From: a virus
Length of the DNA stretch: 64,000 nt
Reading direction: 5' to 3' (one strand)
Virus record (IMG/VR): IMGVR_UViG_3300046501_000558
Location: 17,478-81,477 of that record
Part shown: in pieces, positions 16,580 to 24,738 of the stretch
How positions within the stretch are numbered: the stretch's first letter is position 1
How the letters are laid out: each line of letters starts with the position of its first letter
Position numbers and translations under genes: made by a program
The notes under the pieces: generated by a model
Databases searched by the model: none
What the model was told of the DNA's origin: nothing
Seen by the model: only the letters and a program-made list of their open reading frames with translations

Positions 16580-16935
16580 TTTTTTAACCTTTTTAACCGA
16601 GCATTTTGATATGTGGCCGTTAGGAATGTACAGATATTACATCGACAACCCACATGATAGCCATTACGCCCATGTTTAAGATTAGGTGGTAGAACCCCCT
16701 TTTCTTTAAACTCATTTTTATAGTTTTCCAATCTCTTAGAATTAGCTTGGATGGTTTTATCTTTAATTTCTTTTTTATAAAAATCTACACAGACCGAACA
16801 TCTGCATTGATAAATATTAAAAGCCGTGTAAGAGCCATGTTTTGTTCTTTTTGTGGCGAACTCTCCTGTTTCTTTAAACTTTTGTTGTAGTAAAGCCCTA
16901 GAAGCTTTTTGATTTTGTGGTTTATCATGATTCAT
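16573..16935 (-). CDS. Small protein with duplicated CRCxxC zinc-like motif
   Basis: 120 aa from the ATG at 16935, which has a GAGA box upstream; the frame extends to 16965. Two halves repeat the same pattern, KHG followed by Tyr and then CRCxxC: KHGSYTAF...CRCSVC and KHGRNGYHVGCRCNIC. Each half probably binds one metal ion. The spacing between is lysine-rich. I do not recognise a named family. The tandem design suggests a small nucleic-acid-binding protein. Confidence 0.6.
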   Translation of the reverse strand: MNHDKPQNQKASRALLQQKFKETGEFATKRTKHGSYTAFNIYQCRCSVCVDFYKKEIKDKTIQANSKRLENYKNEFKEKGVLPPNLKHGRNGYHVGCRCNICTFLTATYQNARLKRLKNC

Positions 16936-16971
16936 GATCATTTTCTCAATTGGGTAAAAGTACATTTGTGT

Positions 16972-17015
16972 AAATGATCATTTGTACATATGTTTATAAG
17001 TGCAAATGATCATTT
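16972..17015. promoter_or_regulatory. Paired AAATGATCATTT palindromes
   Basis: Perfect 12-bp palindromes at 16972-16983 and 17004-17015, 32 bp apart, lie in the gap between two early genes, just upstream of the zinc-like protein gene. They match the family at 12261, 21991 and the parA region. Confidence 0.5.
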
Positions 17016-17019
17016 TTGG

Positions 17020-17427
17020 TTAAATAAAATCTCTAATGTTTTTCTCTATTTGAAACATTCCATCACGAATATTTTGAACACCGTATTTAATAAGATTGTA
17101 TTTTCCTTCACCTTTGGCATATCCAATCTTTCTTAAAGCTACAGTAGTAATTCCCAAGTAATCAGCTAGAGCTTTTTGTCTTCCACTCCCCAATTTAATC
17201 CAGACCTTTAAACGATTATGCAAATCTATTGCCTGACGTTCTTCACGCTCAATTTTCTTGATATTTACCTTAATTTGTTGCATCAAATCATGATCAACGC
17301 GATAAGTGAAGATCCTGGTATGTAAAGTCTGCCGCTTAATATCCAAAAGGGCAGATAGTTGTGACAAACGTCCACGGCGTTTGCTGATCCATTTATTTAA
17401 AAAAATATAATCTTTAATTAAGGACAT
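17020..17427 (-). CDS. DNA-binding protein with two helix-turn-helix-like segments
   Basis: 135 aa from the ATG at 17427, which lies two bases after the stop of the Dam-type gene; the longer frame runs back inside that gene. Two segments look like helix-turn-helix units: RLSQLSALLDIKRQTLHTRI near residue 20 and RQKALADYLGITTVALRKI near residue 82. A tandem arrangement in one chain is reminiscent of small phage regulators. The position downstream of replication genes suggests an early regulator. Confidence 0.6.
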   Translation of the reverse strand: MSLIKDYIFLNKWISKRRGRLSQLSALLDIKRQTLHTRIFTYRVDHDLMQQIKVNIKKIEREERQAIDLHNRLKVWIKLGSGRQKALADYLGITTVALRKIGYAKGEGKYNLIKYGVQNIRDGMFQIEKNIRDFI

Positions 17428-17429
17428 TT

Positions 17430-18248
17430 TTAAATCCCATAAAACAAATCTTGTTGACGTTCGGCCTGAGGATTTATCCAAAGAATTTCCTCACGACCAA
17501 CTGAACCTGCTTGACTAGTAGCAGCAACATTTTTTACAGCCTTTTGCCAGCCTAACCGGTTATATAGATCATTTTCATAACCACACAAAATGACCTGTCC
17601 TTTAACATTTTTAAGAACATCTATTAATTGCTCATGCTCTGCAAAAGACATCTCATGTTTATAGGCAGTACCTGCAGTGTTGCGAACATCTAATAAATAA
17701 GGCGGATCAATAAAGAATAAAGTGTCTAGTCGGTCATGATCTTGAATGACCTGAAGGGCATCACGATTTTCAATCATGACCTTACTTAAACGTTTAGCTG
17801 CCTCAAGAATTAAGTTTGGTTGCCGTTGCCAGATAGTTACTAAGTCTGTACAACCTCGACCAGTATCCAGCCTAAACCCCGTATTACCATTTGAAGCCCC
17901 AACGCTACTGAAACCCATTTGTGCCCTAATAACTAAACGTCTTGCGCGTTCTACAGAATCTTCAGCCACTTCACGAGAAAGGTTAAATTCAGTTCTAGAA
18001 TAAGGTGTAAGTTGAATTTGACTAGCCAACGTCTTAGAAAGATTAGGATCACGAAGCACTTCAAAAAAATTAACTACTTCGTTATCTAGATCGTTATAAA
18101 CCTCGCAGCGACTTGGCGTTTTATTCAAGAGAACAGAAGCACCGCCACCAAATGGCTCAACGTAAGTGTCATGCAATGGAAAATAAGAAAGTATCCAATT
18201 AGATAATCTATATTTACCGCCATGGTAGCGAATTAGAGGATGATTCAT
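17430..18248 (-). CDS. D12-class DNA adenine-N6 methyltransferase (Dam-type)
   Basis: 272 aa. Motif X is RYHGGKYRL (7-15). Motif I is VEPFGGGAS (30-38). The catalytic motif IV is DPPY (181-184). The order and length fit the D12/Dam family, whose members commonly methylate GATC. The element carries an extraordinary cluster of GATC palindromes at 22857-23545 and near early promoters, so this enzyme could modify them. There is no partner restriction enzyme. It sits between the DnaC-like loader and a regulator in the early operon. Confidence 0.88.
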   Translation of the reverse strand: MNHPLIRYHGGKYRLSNWILSYFPLHDTYVEPFGGGASVLLNKTPSRCEVYNDLDNEVVNFFEVLRDPNLSKTLASQIQLTPYSRTEFNLSREVAEDSVERARRLVIRAQMGFSSVGASNGNTGFRLDTGRGCTDLVTIWQRQPNLILEAAKRLSKVMIENRDALQVIQDHDRLDTLFFIDPPYLLDVRNTAGTAYKHEMSFAEHEQLIDVLKNVKGQVILCGYENDLYNRLGWQKAVKNVAATSQAGSVGREEILWINPQAERQQDLFYGI

Positions 18249-18261
18249 ATTTCTTATCCTA

Positions 18262-19224
18262 CTAAATCACAGGAATTGGTTTGCGCTGGCGATAACTGCC
18301 CCAATCGCATTTAATAACAAGAATGCGATCGGACTCTAAAAATCGATCAGCTGAGCGGCTACCTATCAATTGATACAATTCATCATGAGCAACATTCGAT
18401 GTCATGATAGTCGGTAAGTGTCGTTTATATCTTTCATCAAGAATTGTTGAGTAGGCTTCAAAAAGATGAGTACTAGATTCTAGGCTGCCGATATCATCAA
18501 TGCACAATATAGGCACACTTGAGAGCCGCTGGATAATGGCTTTAACAGTGTTGTTACTTGTGTTGCTCCATGTCTCTTTGATGTCATGGATAATTTGAGC
18601 TTCTGTAATGAATAAACAGCGCAATTTATTCTTATACTTTATGTCATTTGTGTCATGACTCGTACAGGTAACAGACCGCTTTATGATGTTTTGCATAAAT
18701 ATCGAAGCCATGGCTGTTTTACCTGTTCCCATAGCACCGCCAAGATAAATATTTCGATGATTTAGAGCATCCCCTTTCCCCAACAAATTTTTAATGTCTT
18801 CGATCAATGTTGAGACAATCAGTGTTTGTTTAGAACTTTGAGATAAATCCAAATTTTCAAAAGACATATTCAAAGAGTTTTTAGGTAAATTTGCGTTTAG
18901 GTACTCATCTTGAATACGTGAATTTATTGCTGCTTCAATAGCTGGCTTCTTTTCAAGTAAACGACACTCATCACAAGTATTTTCGACTTTCTCAGAAATA
19001 CTTGAAGGAATTTGTATTTCTTTAAAGCCATGTATTAAACAACCTACTTTCACAGTTTTGATCGAAAGTAGAGATTGAATTGGGTGGTGATTTTTTAGAG
19101 TGTCAGCTTTTGCATCAGCTTGGGCACAATAAGGACAATTAGTATTTTGATCACCATCAAACTTTCTATATTCACCATGTGCAAGGCATGAAAAGTTTTT
19201 AAATAAATTATGCATAGCGCCCAT
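18262..19224 (-). CDS. DnaC/IstB-like helicase loader with N-terminal zinc motifs
   Basis: 320 aa. Residues 10-90 hold cysteine/histidine pairs (CPYC at 30-33; CLIHG at 62-66; CDEC at 84-87). An AAA+ domain follows, with Walker A GGAMGTGKT (162-170) and Walker B LCIDDIG (240-246). A sensor-like TIMTSN lies after it. Such proteins load the host DnaB helicase at phage origins, like DnaC or lambda P. The gene overlaps none but lies 2 bp from the replisome-organiser-like gene, as in phage O/P modules. This gives the element a second, phage-type replication system beside Rep_3. Confidence 0.82.
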   Translation of the reverse strand: MGAMHNLFKNFSCLAHGEYRKFDGDQNTNCPYCAQADAKADTLKNHHPIQSLLSIKTVKVGCLIHGFKEIQIPSSISEKVENTCDECRLLEKKPAIEAAINSRIQDEYLNANLPKNSLNMSFENLDLSQSSKQTLIVSTLIEDIKNLLGKGDALNHRNIYLGGAMGTGKTAMASIFMQNIIKRSVTCTSHDTNDIKYKNKLRCLFITEAQIIHDIKETWSNTSNNTVKAIIQRLSSVPILCIDDIGSLESSTHLFEAYSTILDERYKRHLPTIMTSNVAHDELYQLIGSRSADRFLESDRILVIKCDWGSYRQRKPIPVI

Positions 19225-19226
19225 TC

Positions 19227-20198
19227 TTAAAAGCCCTCAAAATTAGTGATGTTTGGAGCTGCTACAGGTTCCGGAATTTGCTGTGACATTGGAGTTTGTA
19301 TTGTTTGAGGCAAAATAAATCGATCAAAATTTTTAGTTTTTGAAGAAGTGGGTTTCTTAACATCATTATGAGCAGTACTACCAAGGGCTTTAAGTCTGGC
19401 AACATGTGCTCTTTGGCCTGATGTCGAATGATGAATTTTCAAAAGAAATTTAATGAAGTTATTCAAACGTTGATGATCAGAGATCTTTTTGTATTGATGA
19501 TGATTAACGTTGAAATCAATAAGCAAAGCATCAAGTTGCTTTTGTGTTTGAACTAACAATCCTAAACCAGCCATCTTTATGCGTGCTGCTACAATTGGAT
19601 CATCTAGTTTTAGATGGTAACGCTGCAATAGATCATTTTCGTTTTCCATATCCCCCACCCTCTTATTAAATATTAAATTACTTCTTAACTCATTGTATTT
19701 ATTAGTTAAGGATTTACCGTCAACGGGAAACCCGTTTGCGGTTTCATCTTTTGGATCATTAATCTGTGCTTCAAAGTCGAAGCCGAGTTGAGCCTTTTCA
19801 AGCAATTTTGCAGCATCATTTTCACAAGACTGGCCGTCTTCAATTACAGCCATAATTTTTCCATCTTGAGCGCTTTCAAAAATTTGATATACGACTTTGC
19901 CAAAGGTCCCATCAGAATTTTTAATTTGGGTTTTTTTGATATAACCCGCTTCATCAAGACGGTTAAGCATGCCTTGAATGGCATCTCTCCCCTCTTTACC
20001 TCGATTGATTAAAGCTTGAACACAAACCCGATGTTTATCACCCCATGAAAGGAGTTCAACCAGTAGGCCTTTATCAGACCGTTTAATATTTGGGTCCCTC
20101 AAAAGTTTGTTCGAAATTACCGTGTAAGGGTTGTCTTTACTATGTTCGGCACGAAAGATCGTCCGTTCTAGGATTTCTAGTACAGCTAAATTGGTCAT
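19227..20198 (-). CDS. Phage replisome organiser-like protein (winged helix N-terminus)
   Basis: 323 aa. Residues 22-110 have the typical phage replication-protein winged helix: NPYTVISNKLLRDPNIKRSDKGLLVELLSWGD, split here by eye, with a GRDAIQGMLNRLDEAGYI recognition segment. The middle (110-170) is a linker. The C-terminal part is helical with a short Pro/Thr-rich tail. Together with the downstream loader it resembles a lambda O/P or DnaD/DnaC pair for theta replication of the phage. The origin it would bind is not obvious. Confidence 0.7.
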   Translation of the reverse strand: MTNLAVLEILERTIFRAEHSKDNPYTVISNKLLRDPNIKRSDKGLLVELLSWGDKHRVCVQALINRGKEGRDAIQGMLNRLDEAGYIKKTQIKNSDGTFGKVVYQIFESAQDGKIMAVIEDGQSCENDAAKLLEKAQLGFDFEAQINDPKDETANGFPVDGKSLTNKYNELRSNLIFNKRVGDMENENDLLQRYHLKLDDPIVAARIKMAGLGLLVQTQKQLDALLIDFNVNHHQYKKISDHQRLNNFIKFLLKIHHSTSGQRAHVARLKALGSTAHNDVKKPTSSKTKNFDRFILPQTIQTPMSQQIPEPVAAPNITNFEGF

Positions 20199-20214
20199 GT
20201 TTATATCCGGTTGA

Positions 20215-20496
20215 TTAGCTTCTTATTAGTTGCTCTACAGTCACAGCACCTTTTGATGCTTCGGAGAGTGCTTTTGCAGCTGAATATGAAATTGCTGTTT
20301 CACCGCTTAAATATCTACTCATTGTTCCCTGAGAAACTTTTAGCTTCAAAGCTGCCTCTTCTTGGCTACGAAATAACAATCTAAAGTTAGTCTGTAAAAG
20401 CAAAAGCTTCTCTTGATTATCAGTAGAAAGCCCCATAAAAATTTTATTCAAACGAGCTTCACGTGACGCTCGTCTCACAGTATTAACATTTTGCAT
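20215..20496 (-). CDS. Cro-like XRE regulator
   Basis: 93 aa with a helix-turn-helix at about residues 44-75 (SQEEAALKLKVSQGTMSRYL). It is divergent from the repressor gene at 20725, and the gap holds operator-like palindromes. This is the classical cI/cro arrangement. Cro would shut off the repressor and allow the early operon to run towards replication genes. Confidence 0.75.
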   Translation of the reverse strand: MQNVNTVRRASREARLNKIFMGLSTDNQEKLLLLQTNFRLLFRSQEEAALKLKVSQGTMSRYLSGETAISYSAAKALSEASKGAVTVEQLIRS

Positions 20497-20653
20497 ACTT
20501 GTATTATATATACCAATTATGTATAAAACTGTTTAATAATATGCGTTTGTGTATAAATTTACAATGCCTTTAATTCTACGTACGTACTTTTCTGTCTATA
20601 TGAAAATGTGTATTAAATGCATAAAATGCGAATGTGATTATACGCTAGTGCAT
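20491..20653. promoter_or_regulatory. Switch region between cro and repressor, several operators
   Basis: TTGCATACTTGTAT (20491-20504), ATGCGTTTGTGTAT (20541-20554) and ATACGCTAGTGCAT (20640-20653) fit the 14-bp operator pattern; a 15-bp variant lies at 20510-20524. The gap between the divergent cro and repressor genes is 228 bp. This is the place expected for the lysis-lysogeny operators. Confidence 0.65.
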
Positions 20654-20724
20654 TTATATGGTTTTATAATGCCTTTTATAACGTATTGTATTAATTATAA
20701 TTCTTTGACTTTCGAGGATACAAA

Positions 20725-21444
20725 ATGTCAAATATTAACTCTCTTCCTGATAATAAAAATTTAATAGCAAATACAATTGGCGATCGTATTGAAGCACTAA
20801 TGTTAAAGAATAAAATTGATCAAGAAACATTGGCTAAAAGTGCTGGAACAACACAACCAACTATAAGCAGAATTATGTCTGGTAAGACTTCCAATAGTAG
20901 AACCATTCCTAAAATTGCGAACGTTTTAAATACAACTGTTGAGTATTTAGTCTTTGGAACGGGAATTGAATCTCTTTCTTCATCAGAAGCGTCGGAAAGT
21001 TTGCGTATAAAAGAAAATGATTTTATGCTAATTCGCATGTATGACAATGTGTCCGAGAACACAGACCTGCATACGAATAAAAATGCTGAGGACATTTTAA
21101 TGTTAGAAAAGAGTTTGATACCACTGGGGTCCTGTTCAGATGATTTACGTTATTTAAAAGTTGATGATAATTCTATGTCGCCTAAAATACCTGTGTCAGC
21201 GCGAGTATTCTTCAATATGAAAGATACTAATGTTATTGCGGGTAAAGCATATGCTATAAAATACGGACACTTACGTGAACAAGTAAGAATTTTATATCCT
21301 CTACCAGACGGTGGTTATCGAGTTAGAGTAACTACAGAAATGTCAGAAGAATTTCCAGAAATTCAAGTTAGTAAGCAAGAAATTGATAATCAAACCTTCA
21401 AAGTTTTGGGGCGGGTATTTAGTGTTACTTCCCTATGGGAATAA
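20725..21444 (+). CDS. CI-like phage repressor (XRE + S24 domain)
   Basis: 239 aa. The N-terminal helix-turn-helix (residues 27-60, DQETLAKSAGTTQPTISRIM) is joined by an acidic linker to an S24/LexA-type domain from about 135. DDNSMSP carries the nucleophile serine. The place where a catalytic Lys is expected in the following strand reads EQVRIL, with Arg. No Ala-Gly or Cys-Gly cleavage pair is seen in the linker. It may therefore not self-cleave. Its ATG has a GAGGA box. The likely targets are the 14-bp palindromes found across the window. Confidence 0.82.
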   Translation: MSNINSLPDNKNLIANTIGDRIEALMLKNKIDQETLAKSAGTTQPTISRIMSGKTSNSRTIPKIANVLNTTVEYLVFGTGIESLSSSEASESLRIKENDFMLIRMYDNVSENTDLHTNKNAEDILMLEKSLIPLGSCSDDLRYLKVDDNSMSPKIPVSARVFFNMKDTNVIAGKAYAIKYGHLREQVRILYPLPDGGYRVRVTTEMSEEFPEIQVSKQEIDNQTFKVLGRVFSVTSLWE

Positions 21445-21458
21445 TGTTTTATGAATAG

Positions 21459-21481
21459 AACGGGCGAAAGCCCGTTTTTTT
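21459..21481 (+). terminator. Repressor gene terminator
   Basis: ACGGGC pairs with GCCCGT over GAAA, followed by seven T. Confidence 0.85.
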
Positions 21482-21505
21482 ATGCATACAAAGGTGAATA
21501 ATTAA

Positions 21506-21614
21506 ATGCTTTTATGTATACAAATCAAAAATATTTACAAATTGTTACGTTTATAAATGCGCATAAAAATAAAACTATTTATGCAAGCTTGCATAAAAAT
21601 ATGCAGTTATGTAT
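21506..21614. promoter_or_regulatory. Three operator palindromes before the 21645 gene
   Basis: ATGCTTTTATGTAT (21506-21519), the perfect ATGCAAGCTTGCAT (21581-21594) and ATGCAGTTATGTAT (21601-21614) fit the 14-bp operator family. They control the plus-strand gene at 21645 and probably the following recombinase gene. Confidence 0.6.
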
Positions 21615-21644
21615 ATTTAAGACCTGTTACTTAGGAGCTTAAAT

Positions 21645-21992
21645 ATGCAAACAACCCTACATGTACAAGAACCTGTACAGGTTCATGTACAAAAATCTAA
21701 TTCTGTTAAGCTAAATTTAATTTTAGTGCAAATCATTTTATTTGTTTTAACTTGCATTATTCACCTTATTTTAGTTCTTCGTTCAATTAAGTCATTTTTT
21801 ACGTATGTATTTACTATCCCTTTAGTTGGCTACGTTTCTGTGTATGTAATTTTAAGTGCCCTCTCCTTCTTATTTGTTGTACATGTGGTCGATGCTAATG
21901 AAATCGAACAAGAAGGACGATTTCAAGCTAACCAGCATTACATTCAACTAGTTGAGACAAAGAACCCCGAAGGAATATTTATTTATAAATAA
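21645..21992 (+). CDS. Two-segment membrane protein, 115 aa
   Basis: Two hydrophobic helices at about residues 24-46 and 58-84 with a short polar N-terminus rich in Val/Gln and a polar C-terminal tail. It is preceded by a TAGGAG box. Early phage membrane proteins can act in superinfection exclusion, but there is no specific motif here. Confidence 0.6.
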   Translation: MQTTLHVQEPVQVHVQKSNSVKLNLILVQIILFVLTCIIHLILVLRSIKSFFTYVFTIPLVGYVSVYVILSALSFLFVVHVVDANEIEQEGRFQANQHYIQLVETKNPEGIFIYK

Positions 21993-22092
21993 ATGATCAT
22001 TTTTCCGTATGTGCAAATGATCATTTACACATTTGATCAAATGTTCATATGTGCAAAGGATCAATCCTAAAAACACACAAAAGATCAAATTT
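21991..22092. repeat. TGATCA palindrome cluster before the recombinase gene
   Basis: AAATGATCATTT at 21991-22002 and 22015-22026 are 24 bp apart, followed by looser TTTGATCAAA, AGGATCAATC and AGATCAAAT sites. Five GATC lie within about 95 bp. The first copy overlaps the stop of the membrane gene. Confidence 0.6.
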
Positions 22093-22117
22093 ATATTATT
22101 AATTTTAAGGAGCGTTT

Positions 22118-22861
22118 ATGAACCAATTTATACTGCAACAAGATGTCCAGCTTGAGACGAAAGGTTTCGCCGTTTTGAATGGGCTTTTGAATATTCAAAA
22201 AAAACTAGCAATCACGGGTATACCAAAAGATAGACGTACAAAAAGTACAAACCAACGTTTTCAAAACTTCAATTTCCGAAGTATTGATGATTTTTATAAT
22301 GCCATCTCACCTTTATTGGCTGAAGAAAGCATTATATGTATGCCTGATGTTCTTGAACAAACACAGACAACAATCCAAACTCCTAACGGAAGTACTCAGC
22401 GTTTTTCATTTGTAAGAGTTAAATATACTTTTATTTCCTGTATAGATGGTTCATACAAATCAGGTGTATGTGTAGGTGAAGCTATGGACTCAGCTGATAA
22501 GTCTCTTTCGAAAGCAATGAGTATTGCCCAAAAAACTTTTTTTGAACAAGCCTTTTCTATTCCTACGACGCCACAAGAAAATAATCGATTTTTTATGGGT
22601 AGCGAAATAGTTCAAATAAACAATCATCAGTTATCTGAAAACAATACAATTAGTTCAAGTAGTACCTTCCCGACCCAAGAAGAATTTGATCAATTTATAA
22701 AGCTGCTAGGTGCAATAGGAAGGTCTTATCAAGCATATTTAACAAAACGTCAGTTAAGACATGAGCAGATAACGCGAGACATTCTTAGAGTAGAAACTTC
22801 TAAGATTGAAAAATATATCAATAATCAAAATTCCAGTAATTGTGTTGCTGTGTACCAATGA
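22118..22861 (+). CDS. ERF-family single-strand annealing recombinase
   Basis: 247 aa. The family core spans residues about 45-150: FNFRSIDDFYNAISPLL is the ERF signature, followed by a beta-rich part and GEAMDSADKSLSKAMS, then QAFSIPT. ERF proteins anneal complementary single strands and serve in phage recombination and genome circularisation. The C-terminal 90 residues are polar and variable. It is preceded by a GGAG box. Its stop overlaps the first GATC of the large repeat region. No partner exonuclease is beside it, though an ExoX-like gene is at 34532. Confidence 0.8.
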   Translation: MNQFILQQDVQLETKGFAVLNGLLNIQKKLAITGIPKDRRTKSTNQRFQNFNFRSIDDFYNAISPLLAEESIICMPDVLEQTQTTIQTPNGSTQRFSFVRVKYTFISCIDGSYKSGVCVGEAMDSADKSLSKAMSIAQKTFFEQAFSIPTTPQENNRFFMGSEIVQINNHQLSENNTISSSSTFPTQEEFDQFIKLLGAIGRSYQAYLTKRQLRHEQITRDILRVETSKIEKYINNQNSSNCVAVYQ

Positions 22862-23545
22862 TCATTTTTTTATATGTGTAAATGATCATTTGCACATATG
22901 ATCATAAATACATTTGATCATTTACACGGTTGAGTGAATGATCAGTATTGGATTTGATCATTAGGAGATATGATTTTTTAGCCAATAGAGAAAATGATCA
23001 GAAGACCGAATGATCATTTAAACAAAAGATCATATGTTGTTTTGACTTAGTGATCATTATAAGAACTGATCATTTGTGGAAATGATCTTTTATCCAAAAG
23101 TTAAATTGATCAGAAGTTCGAATGATCATTTAAACAAAAGATCATAGGTAGTTTTGAGTTAGTGATCATTATAAAAACTGATCATTTGTGGAAATGATCT
23201 TTTATCCAAAAGTTAAATTGATCAGAAGTTCGAATGATCATTTAAACAAAAGATCATAGGTAGTTTTGAGTTAGTGATCATTAGTTAATTATTGGCTTTG
23301 TACAAAAGTGTAAATGATCACAAGTGTAAATGATCATTTGTATGTACTACCAAGGGATCTTTATTTAAGTGGAATTTTTTGGAAATAAGTTTAACTCCAT
23401 AAATATGGATTATTTTCCGTCTACCTTATTTGGAGGTGTAAAAGAACTAAAGATTTAGCGGTCATAAGTAGTTGTAAATTTAAATTGATCAAAAACATAA
23501 ATGATCATATGTACAAATGATCATTTGTAAAATTGATCTTTTGTG
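22857..23545. repeat. GATC-rich repeat region beside parA, candidate centromere
   Basis: No gene is seen. I count about 29 GATC in under 700 bp, nearly all as TGATCA or one base away, often as AAATGATCATTT with TACATATGTG-like spacers. By base composition about two would be expected. Two exact-looking tandem copies of a 112-bp unit start at 23047 and 23159, a third begins at 23271, and a diverged half copy precedes at about 22998. The location directly upstream of parA suggests a partition site. Confidence 0.7.
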
Positions 23546-23705
23546 TAAATGAACTATTGTACAAGTGAACATAATGAGTAAAATGATTAAACCCGATGTA
23601 CATGGCACTGCAAATACCTGTTTTAAAAATGCTTGTATTTGCCTAATTTGTAAAAACGTCAAAAGCAAATTGATAAGTGACTATGTAAACAATATGGATT
23701 TCCGC

Positions 23706-24341
23706 ATGAAAACAAAATATATCTCGTCGTTACAGCTAAAGGGTGGGGTTGGTAAATCAACTCTAGCTACTAACCTTGTTGGTTATTTCATCTCAAAAAA
23801 GAAAAAAGTATTAGGTATTGATGCAGATATGAAACAGGGGACTATGTTCGCATGGTCTAAAATGTTCTCTCATGAGAATTATAAATCTGTTGGTGTTCGC
23901 AACATTGATGAGTTATTAGAAGTTCTACGTGATGCTAACGGCGTTTACGATATCGTCATTACAGATCTACCTCCGCGTATTGAAGAACTTGCGAGTTCTG
24001 CACTTTTGTTTAGTGACTTAGTCTTATTGCCTGTCCCGATTTCTGCTCCCGATGTATGGGCTGCCTCTGATCTTGAAAAACTAATAACTGCTGCAAAGCA
24101 AGAGGGTGACGTTACTCTTCGTGTTGTTTGGAATAAATTTAAAACAACGAAACGAAATGTTGAAATGAAAGACGAAGTTAAAGATCTTTTAGGGCATGAA
24201 GAAATCAAACAAGTTATTTCTGATTATATTGCTTATAGATATGTAATAGGTATTGGCTCTTGGGTGGGTGAATATACTCACCAAAAAGCTAAAGCTGAAT
24301 TTTTAGAATTCTGTAAAGAAGTTGAAAAGTTAATTAAATAG
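23706..24341 (+). CDS. parA: ParA-type partition ATPase
   Basis: 211 aa from the ATG at 23706 (MKTKYISSLQLKGG), which gives the usual ParA start; the frame is open to 23565 and starts there or at 23694 are possible. The deviant Walker A is KGGVGKST, right after the first strand. Motif 2 is IDADMKQGT and Walker B-like VITDLPP follows. It is a small, type Ib-like ParA without an N-terminal helix-turn-helix. It would move the plasmid along the nucleoid together with the protein at 24352. The repeat region just upstream is the likely centromere and autoregulatory site. Confidence 0.88.
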   Translation: MKTKYISSLQLKGGVGKSTLATNLVGYFISKKKKVLGIDADMKQGTMFAWSKMFSHENYKSVGVRNIDELLEVLRDANGVYDIVITDLPPRIEELASSALLFSDLVLLPVPISAPDVWAASDLEKLITAAKQEGDVTLRVVWNKFKTTKRNVEMKDEVKDLLGHEEIKQVISDYIAYRYVIGIGSWVGEYTHQKAKAEFLEFCKEVEKLIK

Positions 24342-24351
24342 TGAGGTTGAT

Positions 24352-24618
24352 ATGACGACGACGAGGCCGAAGCCGCAATTTCAGAAACCAGGAGATGCTA
24401 ACGATCGTTTTTCTAGTGCAGCTCAATTTGCTAAGTCTACAAAAGAAATTGACTCTACAACTTCTATTGTTGATGAGGGGCGCGAAAGCTGGGAGTGCCC
24501 GAACGATTTGCGCAAGCAGTTGAAGCACTTTATTGTTGACTCCAGCAAGTTTAAAACCAAAAAAGAATTTTTAAATCAATGCCTCAGAGATGGTCTGGAA
24601 AAATACCAAGGCAAATAA
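24352..24618 (+). CDS. Small ParA partner, ribbon-helix-helix-like
   Basis: 88 aa, 10 bp after parA. The N-terminal 45 residues are polar and disordered-looking with basic patches, as in partners that stimulate the ATPase. The C-terminal half (CPNDLRKQLKHFIVDSS, KKEFLNQCLRDGL) looks like a ribbon-helix-helix. Type Ib partition modules have such small centromere-binding proteins. It is the best candidate to bind the TGATCA repeats. The assignment rests on position and fold impression. Confidence 0.65.
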   Translation: MTTTRPKPQFQKPGDANDRFSSAAQFAKSTKEIDSTTSIVDEGRESWECPNDLRKQLKHFIVDSSKFKTKKEFLNQCLRDGLEKYQGK

Positions 24619-24623
24619 AAAGG

Positions 24624-24652
24624 AACCTAGGCTGAAAACCTAGGTTTTTTTT
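24624..24652 (+). terminator. Terminator of the par operon
   Basis: AACCTAGG pairs with CCTAGGTT, followed by eight T. Confidence 0.85.
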
Positions 24653-24668
24653 CAATAATAGTTAATTT

Positions 24669-24700
24669 ATACAATAATGTATTATATGCGTTTTACGCAT
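24669..24700. promoter_or_regulatory. Operator-like palindromes between par and integrase
   Basis: ATACAATAATGTAT (24669-24682) fits the operator family; ATGCGTTTTACGCAT (24686-24700) is a 15-bp variant with perfect arms. They lie between converging genes, not at an evident promoter. Confidence 0.45.
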
Positions 24701-24738
24701 ATAGCCTAAGAAACATATGCAATTAAAAAAATTAAAAA

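Noticed and set aside
23565-23705. N-terminal extension of ParA with cysteines
   Set aside because: No ribosome site at 23565 and the GATC repeats run up to it; ParA proteins of this type start just before the first strand.
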